Of a stretch of DNA of 64,000 nt, positions 46,848 to 55,774 are shown one piece after another. The notes beneath the pieces are model-generated. The model saw nothing but the letters and a program-made list of their open reading frames with translations. It was not told the origin of the DNA and did no database searches. The translations under genes were made by a program, and so were the position numbers. The DNA is from Rhodothermales bacterium (lineage in GTDB: Bacteria; Bacteroidota; Rhodothermia; Rhodothermales; Bin80): assembly GCA_028278205.1 (NCBI GenBank), contig JANQES010000130.1, positions 1 through 64,000 of the forward strand. Reading direction: 5' to 3'. Numbering within the stretch: the stretch's first letter is position 1; the number at the start of each line of letters is the position of its first letter.

Positions 46848-48494
46848 CTATTCCGGCAGACCCGGCTCGACAAGCAAGACCTCCTCGCGCTCGACGACGA
46901 CGGCGCCGGGGGCGGCTCCCTTCGGCTTACGAACGTACTTGCGGGGCGCTATCATTACAGGCACGAGGCTGCTGCCCTGCGCTTTGCTGAAATAGGCGGC
47001 AATGGCGGCGGCGCGTTCGAGTAGCGGCTTGCCGGGCCGGGCGTCGCGGTTGGGCAAGCGCAGCACCGCATGCGAGCCGCTGACGCCGCGCGCGTGCATC
47101 CACAGGTCGTATTTGCGGGCGTGGCCGAAGGTCAGCGCATCGTTTTGCCGGGCGTTGCGGCCCACCCACACTTCGTAGCCGTCGTCGAGCAAAAAGCGAC
47201 GGAACGGGAGGCGTTCGGCAGCGCGCGCCGGGCCTTGCACAAACCCGGCCAGCGCCTCGGCCTCGGTCTTTTTGAATTGTTTGAGGGCCGAAAAAGTATC
47301 GATGGCGCGCAGCTTTTCGAGGAGGGCGGAGGCCTGTTCGGCGCGGGCTTCGGCGTCGAGAAGGCGGGTTTCGGCATGGGCGCGGGCCTGCCGCGTCCGG
47401 CGGGCTTTGTCGTAATACCGCTCGGCATTTTCGACGGCGTTCAGCGCCGGGTCGAGCGGGATCGTGACGGGGGTGTTATCGGCGAAGAGATCGGGCAGCG
47501 TCACCTCGTCGGCGCGGGGCGGCACGGCAGAAACGGAGGCCATCAGCAGGTGGCCCCAGTGTTCGTAGCGTCCGGCGCGGCTCTCGTGGGCCAGCTCGTC
47601 GAGCATCCGTTCGGTGCGGCGGCGGAGGTCGGCGTGGGCTTTGGCGAGGGCTTTTTCCAGCGGATCGTACGCGGCGCGGAACCGCTGCTGCCCGAGTGTC
47701 CGCTGCACAAAAACCCGGACCGCGTCGTCCATTGTGTCGAAGCTCTCTTCCCGCAAGTCACCGAGGTGATGCAGCGGCGCCAGGGCCAGCGTCTCGGCGA
47801 AACGGCCCCGCCAGTAGATGCGCGGCGCGGGATGCTCCAGTTCATACCGCAACGCAGCGGCGGCCTCGAAGAGGGCGCGGCGTTCGGATTCGGTGCAGGC
47901 AGCGGGCGGTTTTTCGGCGACGGCGGCCCGGTGCATCACCTCGGCGGCCAGCGTCCGGTCGAAAAGCGGCAGCGCAACGGCGACGGCCTGTGCGGTCTTT
48001 TTGCGATCCACACGCCAGCGCGCCTCGAAAGCCTCGAACGTCTCGACCCTCGGCGCCGGACGCGGCGCGGGCGCCGGCTGCCCCGCCCACGCCGCATCGC
48101 CCTGAAACGCCTCGGCGACGACCCCGGCGGCATCGACCCAAAACACGTTGGCGCGCGCCCCGAAGAGCACGGCCTGAAACCGCGAGCCGTCGTCGAGATC
48201 CAGCATCAGCATGCGGTCGCGCTCGGCGGTGCGGACGGCCTCGACGCGCCGGCCCAGCGCGCCCTCGAAGACGGCGGCGACGTTGCGCCGCGCCTTGCTG
48301 TAGCCCGGGCTGCGGAAGACGTAGTAGAACGGCGCCTGCGTCGAGATCCGCAGCATCCACTCGCGTTCCGGATCGGCTGCCGCGATGGTCAACTCGCCGC
48401 GCACCTGCGAGAAGACATCGCCGACGACGCATCCGGCCAGGTCTTCGGCCCACGCGCGCGCGAGGGCTTGCAGCGTGTAAAAATTGTTGACCAT
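46848..48494 (-). CDS. NFACT family ribosome-quality-control-like protein (RqcH/FbpA)
   Basis: 548 aa from the ATG at 48494 (MVNNFYTLQALARAW). The N-terminal NFACT-N domain (AACCVVGDVFSQ-type region, FVFRSPGYSKARRN) is followed by helix-hairpin and coiled-coil regions (about 310-420) and a C-terminal NFACT-R domain (YEVWVGRNARQNDALTF, KYDLWMHARGVSGSHAVLR). RqcH-type proteins add alanine tails to stalled nascent chains on 50S subunits; others were described as fibronectin-binding. The ATG overlaps the TGA of the upstream gene (ATGA), so the two are translationally coupled. A start 12 bp further upstream (48506) is less likely. Confidence 0.9.
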   Translation of the reverse strand: MVNNFYTLQALARAWAEDLAGCVVGDVFSQVRGELTIAAADPEREWMLRISTQAPFYYVFRSPGYSKARRNVAAVFEGALGRRVEAVRTAERDRMLMLDLDDGSRFQAVLFGARANVFWVDAAGVVAEAFQGDAAWAGQPAPAPRPAPRVETFEAFEARWRVDRKKTAQAVAVALPLFDRTLAAEVMHRAAVAEKPPAACTESERRALFEAAAALRYELEHPAPRIYWRGRFAETLALAPLHHLGDLREESFDTMDDAVRVFVQRTLGQQRFRAAYDPLEKALAKAHADLRRRTERMLDELAHESRAGRYEHWGHLLMASVSAVPPRADEVTLPDLFADNTPVTIPLDPALNAVENAERYYDKARRTRQARAHAETRLLDAEARAEQASALLEKLRAIDTFSALKQFKKTEAEALAGFVQGPARAAERLPFRRFLLDDGYEVWVGRNARQNDALTFGHARKYDLWMHARGVSGSHAVLRLPNRDARPGKPLLERAAAIAAYFSKAQGSSLVPVMIAPRKYVRKPKGAAPGAVVVEREEVLLVEPGLPE

Positions 48495-49546
48495 CAATAA
48501 AGCCATTCCGGGTCGAAGACGTTGAGTAGGGGCTGCCCGGCCAGGAAACGGCGCAGGTTTTCGCAGAATAAGTCGGTCAGGCGGCTGTTTTCGCGGTCGC
48601 TCGTGCTGCCGGAGTGGGGGCTGACGAGCACGTTGGGCAGCGTCCACAGCGGGCTGTTTTCGGGAAGCGGCTCGCGTTCGAAGACGTCGAGCCCGGCCCC
48701 GCCCAACCGCCCCGACCGCAACGCCTCGACGAGCGCCGGCTCATCGATAAGCCCGCCGCGCCCGACATTGATGACGATGGCGCCTTCGGGCAAGAGCGCC
48801 AGTTCCTCGGCACCGATCATCTTCTCCGTCTCCGGCGTGTGCGGCGTGATCAAAACCAGAAACTCGGCCTGTCTCAGCACGGCGTGCAACGCCTCCGGCC
48901 CGTAGAGTTCATCGAGATGCAGCGAGGCCGGATCGACACCCGCCGTTCGCCGCTTGACGCCCAGGACGCGCATCCCCAGCGCCTGGCCCAGCCGCGCCAC
49001 CTCCCGCCCGATAGCGCCGACGCCGACGACGGCCAGCGTACGCCCGGCCAGGTCGGTGCCGGCGAAGCGTTCCCAGCGCCGCTGGTGTTGAAGATCGAGC
49101 ATCTGCAAAAGCCCCCGGCTGAAGGCCAGTATCGCCATCAGGCAAAACTCCGCCAGCGGTTGCGTGTGGACGCCGCTGGCCGTCGTGAAAATCGTCTCGG
49201 GCATCCGCCGGGCATAGTCCGTCTGCGCCATATACTGGCCGATGCCGGCACTGGTGGTCTGGATCCATCGCAGGTTGGGCGCGAGGTCCGGCAGGTCGTG
49301 CTTGTACGTGCGGTCGAAGTCGAAGAGGATGTGGGCGTGGCTGAGCAGGTGTCGCCAGCGCGCGTCTTGCTCCGGCGCGCGTTCAAACGGGTCGCCTACG
49401 TGATCGGCGGCATAGCGCGGCGGCGGCACCAGATCCGGCTCGTAGAAGACCGCGACCCGGTCATCGACTCGGCGGATGGTTTCGACGTGGTCGGGTTCGA
49501 GGTAGCTGGCGAAGAGGAGGTTGTACGGGGGCGGATCGATGGGCAT
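48494..49546 (-). CDS. D-2-hydroxyacid dehydrogenase
   Basis: 350 aa. The substrate domain and the Rossmann domain show LAVVGVGAIGREVARLGQAL (NAD loop), LITPHTPETEKMIG, AIVINVGRGGLIDEPALVEA (catalytic Arg region), LDVFEREPLPENSPLW (Glu) and VLVSPHSGSTSDRE (catalytic His in SPHSG). It reduces 2-keto acids or oxidises D-2-hydroxyacids with NAD(P). The substrate is unknown. It overlaps by one base with the NFACT gene. Confidence 0.92.
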   Translation of the reverse strand: MPIDPPPYNLLFASYLEPDHVETIRRVDDRVAVFYEPDLVPPPRYAADHVGDPFERAPEQDARWRHLLSHAHILFDFDRTYKHDLPDLAPNLRWIQTTSAGIGQYMAQTDYARRMPETIFTTASGVHTQPLAEFCLMAILAFSRGLLQMLDLQHQRRWERFAGTDLAGRTLAVVGVGAIGREVARLGQALGMRVLGVKRRTAGVDPASLHLDELYGPEALHAVLRQAEFLVLITPHTPETEKMIGAEELALLPEGAIVINVGRGGLIDEPALVEALRSGRLGGAGLDVFEREPLPENSPLWTLPNVLVSPHSGSTSDRENSRLTDLFCENLRRFLAGQPLLNVFDPEWLY

Positions 49547-49590
49547 GAAGGTGGCAATGGTTGCGATGCGGTTCGGGGAAGATACTGTTT

Positions 49591-49655
49591 CGTATTGCGT
49601 ACTGCGTATTGCGTCAAGGTATTTTTGTCACGCAATACGCAGTACGCAATACAAC
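49591..49655. repeat. Heptad-word inverted repeat (word CGTATTG)
   Basis: CGTATTG, CGTACTG, CGTATTG run from 49591 (then CGTCAAG), loop GTATTTTTG, then inverted CACGCAA, TACGCAG, TACGCAA at 49629-49649. It lies between two divergent genes, in contrast to most members. Confidence 0.85.
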
Positions 49656-49708
49656 CGGGATCTGTTGAGGGCGTGAATGGGTAGACGGCTTTCACCCCGC
49701 CCCCAAGA

Positions 49709-51580
49709 ATGGTCTATGCCGTGGAAGACAAGAAGAAGAAAAAGCCCCTGAGCCTGGCCTCGACGTGGCGCGAGGCGCGGCGGCTGATGTGGACGCACCG
49801 CAAGAAACTCGCCTTCGGCCTGGTGTTGATGATCGTCAACCGGCTCAGCGGGTTCGTGCTGCCGGGTAGTTCTAAGTGGCTCATCGACGAGGTCATCGGC
49901 AACAACCGGATGGAGTTGTTGCTGCCGCTGGCGCTGGCCGTCGGCGTGGCGACGGTGGTGCAGGCCATCACGTCGTTCTCGCTGTCGCAGGTGATCAGCG
50001 TGACGGCGCAGCGGGCTATCATGGATATGCGCAAACGCGTCCAGTACCACGTCATCCGCCTGCCCATCCGCTTCTTCGACGACACCAAGAGCGGCGTCTT
50101 GATCTCGCGCATCATGTCCGACGCCGAGGGCATCCGCAACCTCATCGGCACCGGCATCGTGTTGCTCGTCGGCGGGGTCTTTACCGCCGTGCTGGCCTTC
50201 GGCGTGTTGATCTACCTCAACTGGCAAATCACCGTGGTGACGCTCTTGATCCTGGCTGCTTTCGGCGGGGTGATGGCTTATGCCTTCCGCAAGCTCCGGC
50301 CCATCTTCCGCGAACGCCAAAAGATTAATGCCGACGTGACGGGGCGCCTCGGCGAGACGCTCGGCGGCATCCGCATCGTCAAAGCCTACGGCGCCGAAGA
50401 ACGCGAACAGCGCGACTTCGGCGACGGCGTCGAACGTCTCTTCAAAAACATCGCCAGCAGCATCACCGGCGTCTCGGCGACGACGGCCTTCGCCACGTTC
50501 ATCATCGGCGTCATCGGCGTGGTGATGATCCTCATGGGAGGCCGCGCCATCACCAGCGGAGCGATGACGCTGGGCGACTTCGTGATGTACATCTTCTTCG
50601 TCGGGGTCCTGGCTGCGCCCATCGTTCAGATGGCGAATATCGGCACGCAGATCACCGAAGCCTTTGCCGGCCTCGACCGCATTCGCGAACTCTTGCAGAT
50701 GGACACTGAAGACGAAGAAGACCAGAATCGCTCAGCGCTGAAGAACATCGAGGGCGACATCGTCTTCGAGAACGTTCACTTTGCGTATGAGGAAGATGTG
50801 CCGGTGCTCAAGAACGTCTCGCTCACGGCCAAAGCCGGCACCACGACGGCGCTCGTCGGGTCGAGCGGATCGGGCAAGAGTACGCTGGTGAGCCTCGTCA
50901 TGGCGTTCAACCGTCCGGACGCCGGGCGTATTCTGGTCGATGGCAACGATCTGGCCGGCGTGCGCCTCAAAGACTTCCGGTCGAATCTGGGGGTGGTTTT
51001 GCAGGAGAATTTTCTTTTCGACGGGACGGTGGAAGACAACATCCGGTTTGCGCGTCCGGATGCCACGCGCGAGGAGGTCGAACGCGTCAGCCGCATCGCC
51101 AACGCGCACGGGTTTATCGAAGGGTTTCCCGATGGCTACGATTCGATTGTCGGGGAGCGGGGCATCAAGCTTTCGGGCGGGCAGCGGCAGCGCATCGCCA
51201 TCGCCCGCGCCATCCTGGCCGACCCGCGCCTGCTGATCCTCGACGAAGCCACCTCCAGCCTCGACAGCGAGAGTGAGGCGCTCATCCAGGAGGGCTTCCG
51301 CAACCTGCGCCAGGGCCGCACCACCTTCGTCATCGCCCACCGCCTCTCGACCATCCGCAGCGCCGATCAGATCCTGGTGCTCGAAGACGGTCAGATCGTC
51401 GAATGCGGCACGCACGAGGAGCTGATGGCCCTCAACGGTCGCTATCGCGAACTGCACGACCAGCAGTATCAGTACGAGCAAAACCTGTTCATCAATCCGG
51501 GCGAGGATTTCACGCCCGCGCCGGAGCCTGTGCCCAAGGCCGAGCGTCGCCAGAGCACCCGCATCAACTGGCGGACGTGA
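49709..51580 (+). CDS. ABC exporter, fused permease and ATPase (MsbA-like)
   Basis: 623 aa. Six membrane helices (about 28-320, with SSKWLIDEVIGNN and SQVISVTAQRAIMDMRKRVQ) are followed by the ATPase domain: GSSGSGKSTLVSLV (Walker A), LSGGQRQRIAIARAIL (signature), LLILDEATSSLDSESE (Walker B), VIAHRLSTIRS (switch His). It works as a homodimer and exports a lipid, lipopolysaccharide precursor or drug; the cargo cannot be assigned. Start MVYAVEDKKKKK at 49709. Confidence 0.93.
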   Translation: MVYAVEDKKKKKPLSLASTWREARRLMWTHRKKLAFGLVLMIVNRLSGFVLPGSSKWLIDEVIGNNRMELLLPLALAVGVATVVQAITSFSLSQVISVTAQRAIMDMRKRVQYHVIRLPIRFFDDTKSGVLISRIMSDAEGIRNLIGTGIVLLVGGVFTAVLAFGVLIYLNWQITVVTLLILAAFGGVMAYAFRKLRPIFRERQKINADVTGRLGETLGGIRIVKAYGAEEREQRDFGDGVERLFKNIASSITGVSATTAFATFIIGVIGVVMILMGGRAITSGAMTLGDFVMYIFFVGVLAAPIVQMANIGTQITEAFAGLDRIRELLQMDTEDEEDQNRSALKNIEGDIVFENVHFAYEEDVPVLKNVSLTAKAGTTTALVGSSGSGKSTLVSLVMAFNRPDAGRILVDGNDLAGVRLKDFRSNLGVVLQENFLFDGTVEDNIRFARPDATREEVERVSRIANAHGFIEGFPDGYDSIVGERGIKLSGGQRQRIAIARAILADPRLLILDEATSSLDSESEALIQEGFRNLRQGRTTFVIAHRLSTIRSADQILVLEDGQIVECGTHEELMALNGRYRELHDQQYQYEQNLFINPGEDFTPAPEPVPKAERRQSTRINWRT

Positions 51581-51584
51581 GTTT

Positions 51585-51645
51585 CGTGAAACGTGACACG
51601 AGCCGAAGGCGACTGACGTAGTAAACGTAAAACGTGAGGGTGCCT
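51585..51645. repeat. Element with the 32-nt core and CGTGAAA-type arms
   Basis: The core occupies 51595-51626 (begins GACACGAG, small hairpin GCC GAA GGC, ends AGTAAAC). The left flank TTTCGTGAAACGTG and right flank GTAAAACGTGAGG contain repeated AACGTGA words. It begins 5 bp after the ABC exporter stop codon. Confidence 0.75.
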
Positions 51646-51705
51646 TTAAAAACGCCGGTGCGAAGCGCCCTCGCGTCTCACCTCCCTAACCCAACTGGCG
51701 AGATC

Positions 51706-52179
51706 ATGAAGAAGCAATATCTTGTTCTCATCCTTCTATTCGGCTTGATGGCTGTTGCCATAGAGGCGCAGGCGCAGCACCATCCGGCGGACGCGGACGT
51801 GGCGCAAAGTGAACTGGTAGCGCAGGCGCTGGACGAAATCGATCTGTCGCTCAACGCCTATTTTCAGTTGATCGACGAGGAAGACCTGCTGCTCTTCGTC
51901 ACGGCAGTGAGCCACGCTGCGCGCGGGCGGCTGCTTCTGGAACAGTATCTGGGCGATGATGTCGACGCCCACTACTCTAGCAAATCGGACAGCACATATG
52001 GCCTTCGCCATTCGTTGCAAGACATCGCCCGATATGCAAAGAAGTTTACGGGCGAAGAAGCTCGCGAGATGTGGCGACGCGACCACGCTTTTGATCACTT
52101 TGAGAATGCCAAGATGGAATTGGCCGTGTGGGATGTGACCGTGCAAGGGATGAAGAAGCAACTCGCCAGTATGAAATAG
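51706..52179 (+). CDS. Small secreted protein of unknown function
   Basis: 157 aa with a signal peptide (MKKQYLVLILLFGLMAVAIE to AQAQ). The mature part is helical: ELVAQALDEIDLSLNAYFQL, DLLLFVTAVSHAARG, GLRHSLQDIARYAKKF. Family not recognised. Same direction as the ABC exporter; they are separated by a palindrome. Confidence 0.65.
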   Translation: MKKQYLVLILLFGLMAVAIEAQAQHHPADADVAQSELVAQALDEIDLSLNAYFQLIDEEDLLLFVTAVSHAARGRLLLEQYLGDDVDAHYSSKSDSTYGLRHSLQDIARYAKKFTGEEAREMWRRDHAFDHFENAKMELAVWDVTVQGMKKQLASMK

Positions 52180-52296
52180 AGCGTTTTGCAAGGGTCTCCC
52201 CTCTATCACGCTGGGCCGGCCTCGGCTTCAGTATGAGAGAGGATGGAGTTGTGGGAATGATTCGGCAATTGGACATATGACTCATCCCGAATTTTG

Positions 52297-52467
52297 CAGC
52301 CCCGTAGGGGCGTCCTGTTTGTAGCACAAAACTGCTAAAAAACAAAAAGCTCCGTAGGAGCGACCTGTTCAAAAAATCTGCTGCATCGGCTTTGAACAGG
52401 TCGCCCCTACGGGGCTCATTTTTTAGGAAAGGGCTGTTTTCTACAAACAGATCGCTCCTACGGGGCT
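52297..52467. repeat. CCCCGTAGGGGCG-type repeat group, two direct and two inverted units
   Basis: Plus-sense units start at 52298 (AGCCCCGTAGGGGCG then CCTGTTTGTAG) and at 52349 (AGCTCCGTAGGAGCGACCTG). Inverted units lie at 52391-52416 (GAACAGGTCGCCCCTACGGG) and 52436-52467 (CTACAAACAGATCGCTCCTA). Each unit has its own small hairpin (CCCC GTA GGGG), and the four together form one long inverted structure. It fills the 327-bp gap between two convergent genes; single relatives occur near 55800 and 58825. Confidence 0.8.
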
Positions 52468-52506
52468 AAAATACGAGAGGACTCATGTTCCGCCCTGACC
52501 AGACGT

Positions 52507-52902
52507 TCAAGCAGCGCCGACCGGTGCGGGCTCGCCCTGCCGCCGCCGCGCGCCGAGCAGGACACCGGGGACCAGCAGTGCCAGGAAGATCAGGTGATAC
52601 CACACCGGCATCACGTCCCAGAATTGGATCTGGACGAAGATGCCCACGGCCAGCAGCAAAACGCCGAGGATCCACGCCAGCCGCATCGGCTTCTCGCGCG
52701 CCAGCTTCACACACAGAGAGCCGGCGACGACGGAAAACACGACGCTGAGCACCAGAAACAGCACCAGGATCGCGGCGTTATCGGTTGCGCCGTCGTCGCC
52801 GAAAGCGCCCGGCACGGCGGCGGCTATCGCCGCGTTGCTGGCCAGCCACAAGACCGTCCACACAGCAAAACCGGCCAGGACGGATAGGATATTTCGAATC
52901 AT
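52507..52902 (-). CDS. Small membrane protein of unknown function
   Basis: 131 aa with four hydrophobic segments (about 5-28 LSVLAGFAVWTVLWLASN, 45-67 ILVLFLVLSVVFSVVAGSL, 77-93, 99-117). No motif I recognise. The C-terminus is short, basic and Pro-rich. Confidence 0.65.
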   Translation of the reverse strand: MIRNILSVLAGFAVWTVLWLASNAAIAAAVPGAFGDDGATDNAAILVLFLVLSVVFSVVAGSLCVKLAREKPMRLAWILGVLLLAVGIFVQIQFWDVMPVWYHLIFLALLVPGVLLGARRRQGEPAPVGAA

Positions 52903-52987
52903 GAGGGGGCCTCCGTTTGGGGTTGAGAGAGATTGTTTTTCTCAAGAAACGAAGGCGGCGTGACAGCCATGCGTCATAGCAGATTTA

Positions 52988-53812
52988 TTACCCCTGGCAA
53001 AAACGCCCGTCTGCAAAATCATTAATCAACTGCCGCGCGCGTTCTATTTGTCGATCCATTTTATCCTGGCCCCACTGTCCCTCGACCTTATAACGGCCCA
53101 GGTCATACCCGATGATTTGTTTACCGGCGCCGAGGCAAAATAGGATGAGTAACAGCGATGGATCCGCTACTTTGGGATAGCCGTGCCGGGCGCTGCAGGC
53201 AGCCTCAAATTGATCGAACAACGCCCGTGTGATCCCCCAGAATTCTGACCGGACGCGGCTGATGGTGGGATCGTGATGCGGAAACCTGCTTAAAAGCAAA
53301 CGGCGCACTTCGGCTTCAATATGTTCTTTATTGTGATTGGAACTCACATAATTGCCGATGACCAGCCGTTCCTCCTGATCATTGTGTGAGAGCACACGCA
53401 GCATCTGGCACAGGGTGCCGGGATGCGCCACCGTGTTGTCCTCCGAATCCTCCCAGCAGACGTCGATAGGGTAGTACAAAACGCTGTTGACGGAGGGCGA
53501 AAGATCGAAGGCGCGGCGTACGCTGGCATACCACCAGTGGGCCATGCCTTTGTCTTCCCGTTGCTGCTCCGACATGCTGTAGCTTTTCAAGTCAATGTTT
53601 TCATAGCTGTCGAGCATCCCGGCCTCGGCCACGCTATACACATCGACGATGGCTTTTTTCACGACGATAGGAGGGCCGGTTTGCTGACACGCTTCGTTAA
53701 GCAGCGAGATTAACCGGCTCAGCCTTTCCGTATACGGATTAATGATCTCTGCTCCCGCCCAAACGACGGGCGTGGCAATATGGATATGCTTTTCCAGGGC
53801 TTTCCTGTTCAC
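52988..53812 (-). CDS. Unknown soluble protein
   Basis: 274 aa, starting with GTG at 53812. It has a mix of helices and strands: IHIATPVVWAGAEIINPYTE, VVKKAIVDVYSVAEAGML, MAHWWYASVRRAFD, LYYPIDVCWEDSED, LILFCLGAGKQIIGYDLGR. No family is recognised and no signal peptide is seen. A 28-codon open frame with a perfect AGGAGG site lies 18 bp upstream (53830-53916) and may be translated first. Confidence 0.65.
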   Translation of the reverse strand: MNRKALEKHIHIATPVVWAGAEIINPYTERLSRLISLLNEACQQTGPPIVVKKAIVDVYSVAEAGMLDSYENIDLKSYSMSEQQREDKGMAHWWYASVRRAFDLSPSVNSVLYYPIDVCWEDSEDNTVAHPGTLCQMLRVLSHNDQEERLVIGNYVSSNHNKEHIEAEVRRLLLSRFPHHDPTISRVRSEFWGITRALFDQFEAACSARHGYPKVADPSLLLILFCLGAGKQIIGYDLGRYKVEGQWGQDKMDRQIERARQLINDFADGRFCQG

Positions 53813-53829
53813 GGGCGTGGTAATTTTTC

Positions 53830-53916
53830 CTAAATAAATCGTTTGCTTTCCTGGAGTTCCGCTCTTAACGTATCGTACTCATGAGGGGCCAGGAGTTGAT
53901 ATTTACTCTGACTCAT
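53830..53916 (-). CDS. 28-residue peptide with a strong ribosome binding site
   Basis: ATG at 53916 preceded by AGGAGG with about 8 bp spacing; the peptide is MSQSKYQLLAPHEYDTLRAE followed by LQESKRFI and TAG. It ends 18 bp before the GTG start of the next gene. It could be a leader peptide, a small partner protein or the true N-terminus of a frameshifted gene, since the frames differ. Confidence 0.45.
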   Translation of the reverse strand: MSQSKYQLLAPHEYDTLRAELQESKRFI

Positions 53917-54008
53917 TTGAGGTTCCTCCTGCGTCTGCTAAAGCTTTATCTTTTCTAGCACATAACAGGCAGGCAAGTTCCACCGCGCACACGAAGAAGC
54001 CAGGCCCC

Positions 54009-54950
54009 ATGCAACGCTATAAAAACGGCGGGCGCGTGCCGCTGATCGTTTTGTTGATGGTGTGGACGGGGGCAGGCTGCAGGCCGGCGCAAACCGCCGA
54101 GGGGCCGGCCGAGGCAGCGCGTCCTGCGCCCCGCGTGGTCGAAGCGCCGCCGCCGGAAGAAATTCCCGACGGGATGGTCTACGTGCCCGGCGGCGTCACC
54201 CACGTCGGCTCGGAGAACGGGATGCCCCACGAGCGGCCCGTCTTCGAAGCCGAAGTCGCGCCGTTTTTTATGGATGTGCATCCCGTCACTGTGGCGCAGT
54301 TCCGCGCGTTCGTCGAAGCCACCGGCTTTGTGACCGAGGCCGAGCGCTTCGGCAACGCAGGCGTCATCGACGAGCGCACGCGGCAATGGACGCTCCTCGA
54401 CGGCGCCACGTGGCATCACCCGCTCGGCCCGGACGCCCCGGCGGCGCCGGACGATCACCCCGTCACGCAGGTCTCGTGGAACGACGCCGCGGCCTACGCC
54501 GAGTGGGCCGGCAAGCGGCTGCCCACCGAAGTCGAGTGGGAGCACGCCGCGCGCGGCGCCACCAACGACCGCCGCCGCTACGCCTGGGGCGACTCGCTCG
54601 TCGAAGGCGGCCGGCACCGCGCCAACACCTGGAACGGCGCCTTCCCCATCCGCAACACCGGCGAAGACGGCCACTTTTACACCTCGCCCGTGGGCGCCTT
54701 CGGCAAGACACCCCTCGGCCTGACCGACATGGGCGGCAACGTCTGGGAATGGACCCAGGACTGGTTCCGCTCCTACGCCGACCGCGACAGACCCTTCACG
54801 CCGGCGCCGCAGAGCGAGAAAGCCCAGCGCGGCGGCAGCTTCCTCTGCGAGCCGGGCTGGTGCCATGGCTACCGCGTCTCAGGCCGCAGCCACTCCACCC
54901 CCGAAACCTCGCTCTTCCACGTCGGCTTCCGCTGTGTGATGGATGCATAG
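54009..54950 (+). CDS. Formylglycine-generating enzyme (lipoprotein)
   Basis: 313 aa. Lipoprotein signal with GAGC. The FGE-sulfatase domain covers about 55-310 with DGMVYVPGGVTHVGSENG, FFMDVHPVTVAQFRAFVEAT, HPVTQVSWNDAAAYAEWAGK, RLPTEVEWEHAARG and GGNVWEWTQDWF. Both copper-binding cysteines are in place in GGSFLCEPGWCHGYRVSGR (Cys280, Cys285), as in aerobic FGE. It oxidises the Cys of CxPxR in sulfatases to formylglycine using O2; the sulfatase at 32636-34102 is the obvious client. Outer face or periplasmic location follows from the lipobox. Confidence 0.9.
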   Translation: MQRYKNGGRVPLIVLLMVWTGAGCRPAQTAEGPAEAARPAPRVVEAPPPEEIPDGMVYVPGGVTHVGSENGMPHERPVFEAEVAPFFMDVHPVTVAQFRAFVEATGFVTEAERFGNAGVIDERTRQWTLLDGATWHHPLGPDAPAAPDDHPVTQVSWNDAAAYAEWAGKRLPTEVEWEHAARGATNDRRRYAWGDSLVEGGRHRANTWNGAFPIRNTGEDGHFYTSPVGAFGKTPLGLTDMGGNVWEWTQDWFRSYADRDRPFTPAPQSEKAQRGGSFLCEPGWCHGYRVSGRSHSTPETSLFHVGFRCVMDA

Positions 54951-54986
54951 GTTTATTGCGTCCTTCGTACTGCGTGGGGGTAGAGT

Positions 54987-55661
54987 TTATCCTTCATCCT
55001 CCGGCTCGTAGAAGATGCGCAGCCCGTTCAGAAGTTTGTCGAATTGCGTGTCGAAGGTGGTGGCGTCCTGCCACTGTGAGAAGTCGAGGATGTGGTACTT
55101 TTCGATCTGTTGCCGGAGGCGGCCTTCCCAATCACACGCTTTCCACGAATCATCGAGCGCCACCGGGCAGAGCACGTCGCGCTTCAGTTCCGTCTCTAGA
55201 TTCCGCGCTTTCTGCGCCTCGTACTCGACCCAATCGCTCTCGACGGACTGCTCCGATAAGACGAGCAGCACCGTCGGGTTGTGGCGGATAGCGCGGTCTA
55301 CTTGTTTCTCCAACCGGCCCGCCGTGGCATGGTGGATGTCTCGCCAGAAGCGGATGCCTTTTTCGTTGAGCTTCTTCTCGATGCGATCAACGAAGGCGCT
55401 GTCGGCATCGATGAGAATCGCCCTGCTGAAGTTCGCATCGATGAGAATCGCCCCTTGAAGGTTCGCCTCTTCGAGACTCGTCCCGAAGAGGTCTGCTCCT
55501 CGGAAGTCCGCCTCCTGTAAATCGGCCTGCCGCAGATCCGGTATTATCTCCCAGTTTTTTTCCTGCCGCCACGCATTCCACACATCTACGCCTTGTTTGA
55601 GGAGGGCTAGCTGTTCGGGATCGGCCATGACCGGGGCTTCGGGCAGTGCGGCTGGTGTCAT
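54987..55661 (-). CDS. Pentapeptide-repeat plus truncated TIR-domain protein
   Basis: 224 aa. Residues about 43-88 are pentapeptide repeats (LRQADLQEADFRGADLFGTS). Residues about 88-215 match a TIR domain from its first helix onward (FVDRIEKKLNEKGIRFWRDI, TVLLVLSEQSVESDWVEYEA with Glu148 at the catalytic position, FDTQFDKLLNGL). The first strand of the TIR fold (normally like CFISYSSKD) is missing between the two parts, where ILIDAN-type repeats join straight to helix A. A deletion through the repeated codons is likely, so function is doubtful. Minus strand, convergent with the FGE gene. Confidence 0.8.
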   Translation of the reverse strand: MTPAALPEAPVMADPEQLALLKQGVDVWNAWRQEKNWEIIPDLRQADLQEADFRGADLFGTSLEEANLQGAILIDANFSRAILIDADSAFVDRIEKKLNEKGIRFWRDIHHATAGRLEKQVDRAIRHNPTVLLVLSEQSVESDWVEYEAQKARNLETELKRDVLCPVALDDSWKACDWEGRLRQQIEKYHILDFSQWQDATTFDTQFDKLLNGLRIFYEPEDEG

Positions 55662-55774
55662 CGAGACGATGGCGAGGGGGAAGGACCGCCGTCGTTAAAA
55701 TAACGAGCGGTCGGGTGAAGCAGAAGACTTTAAATCATTAGCGTTTTCGCACTTACCAAACAGTTTCTCAGTAG

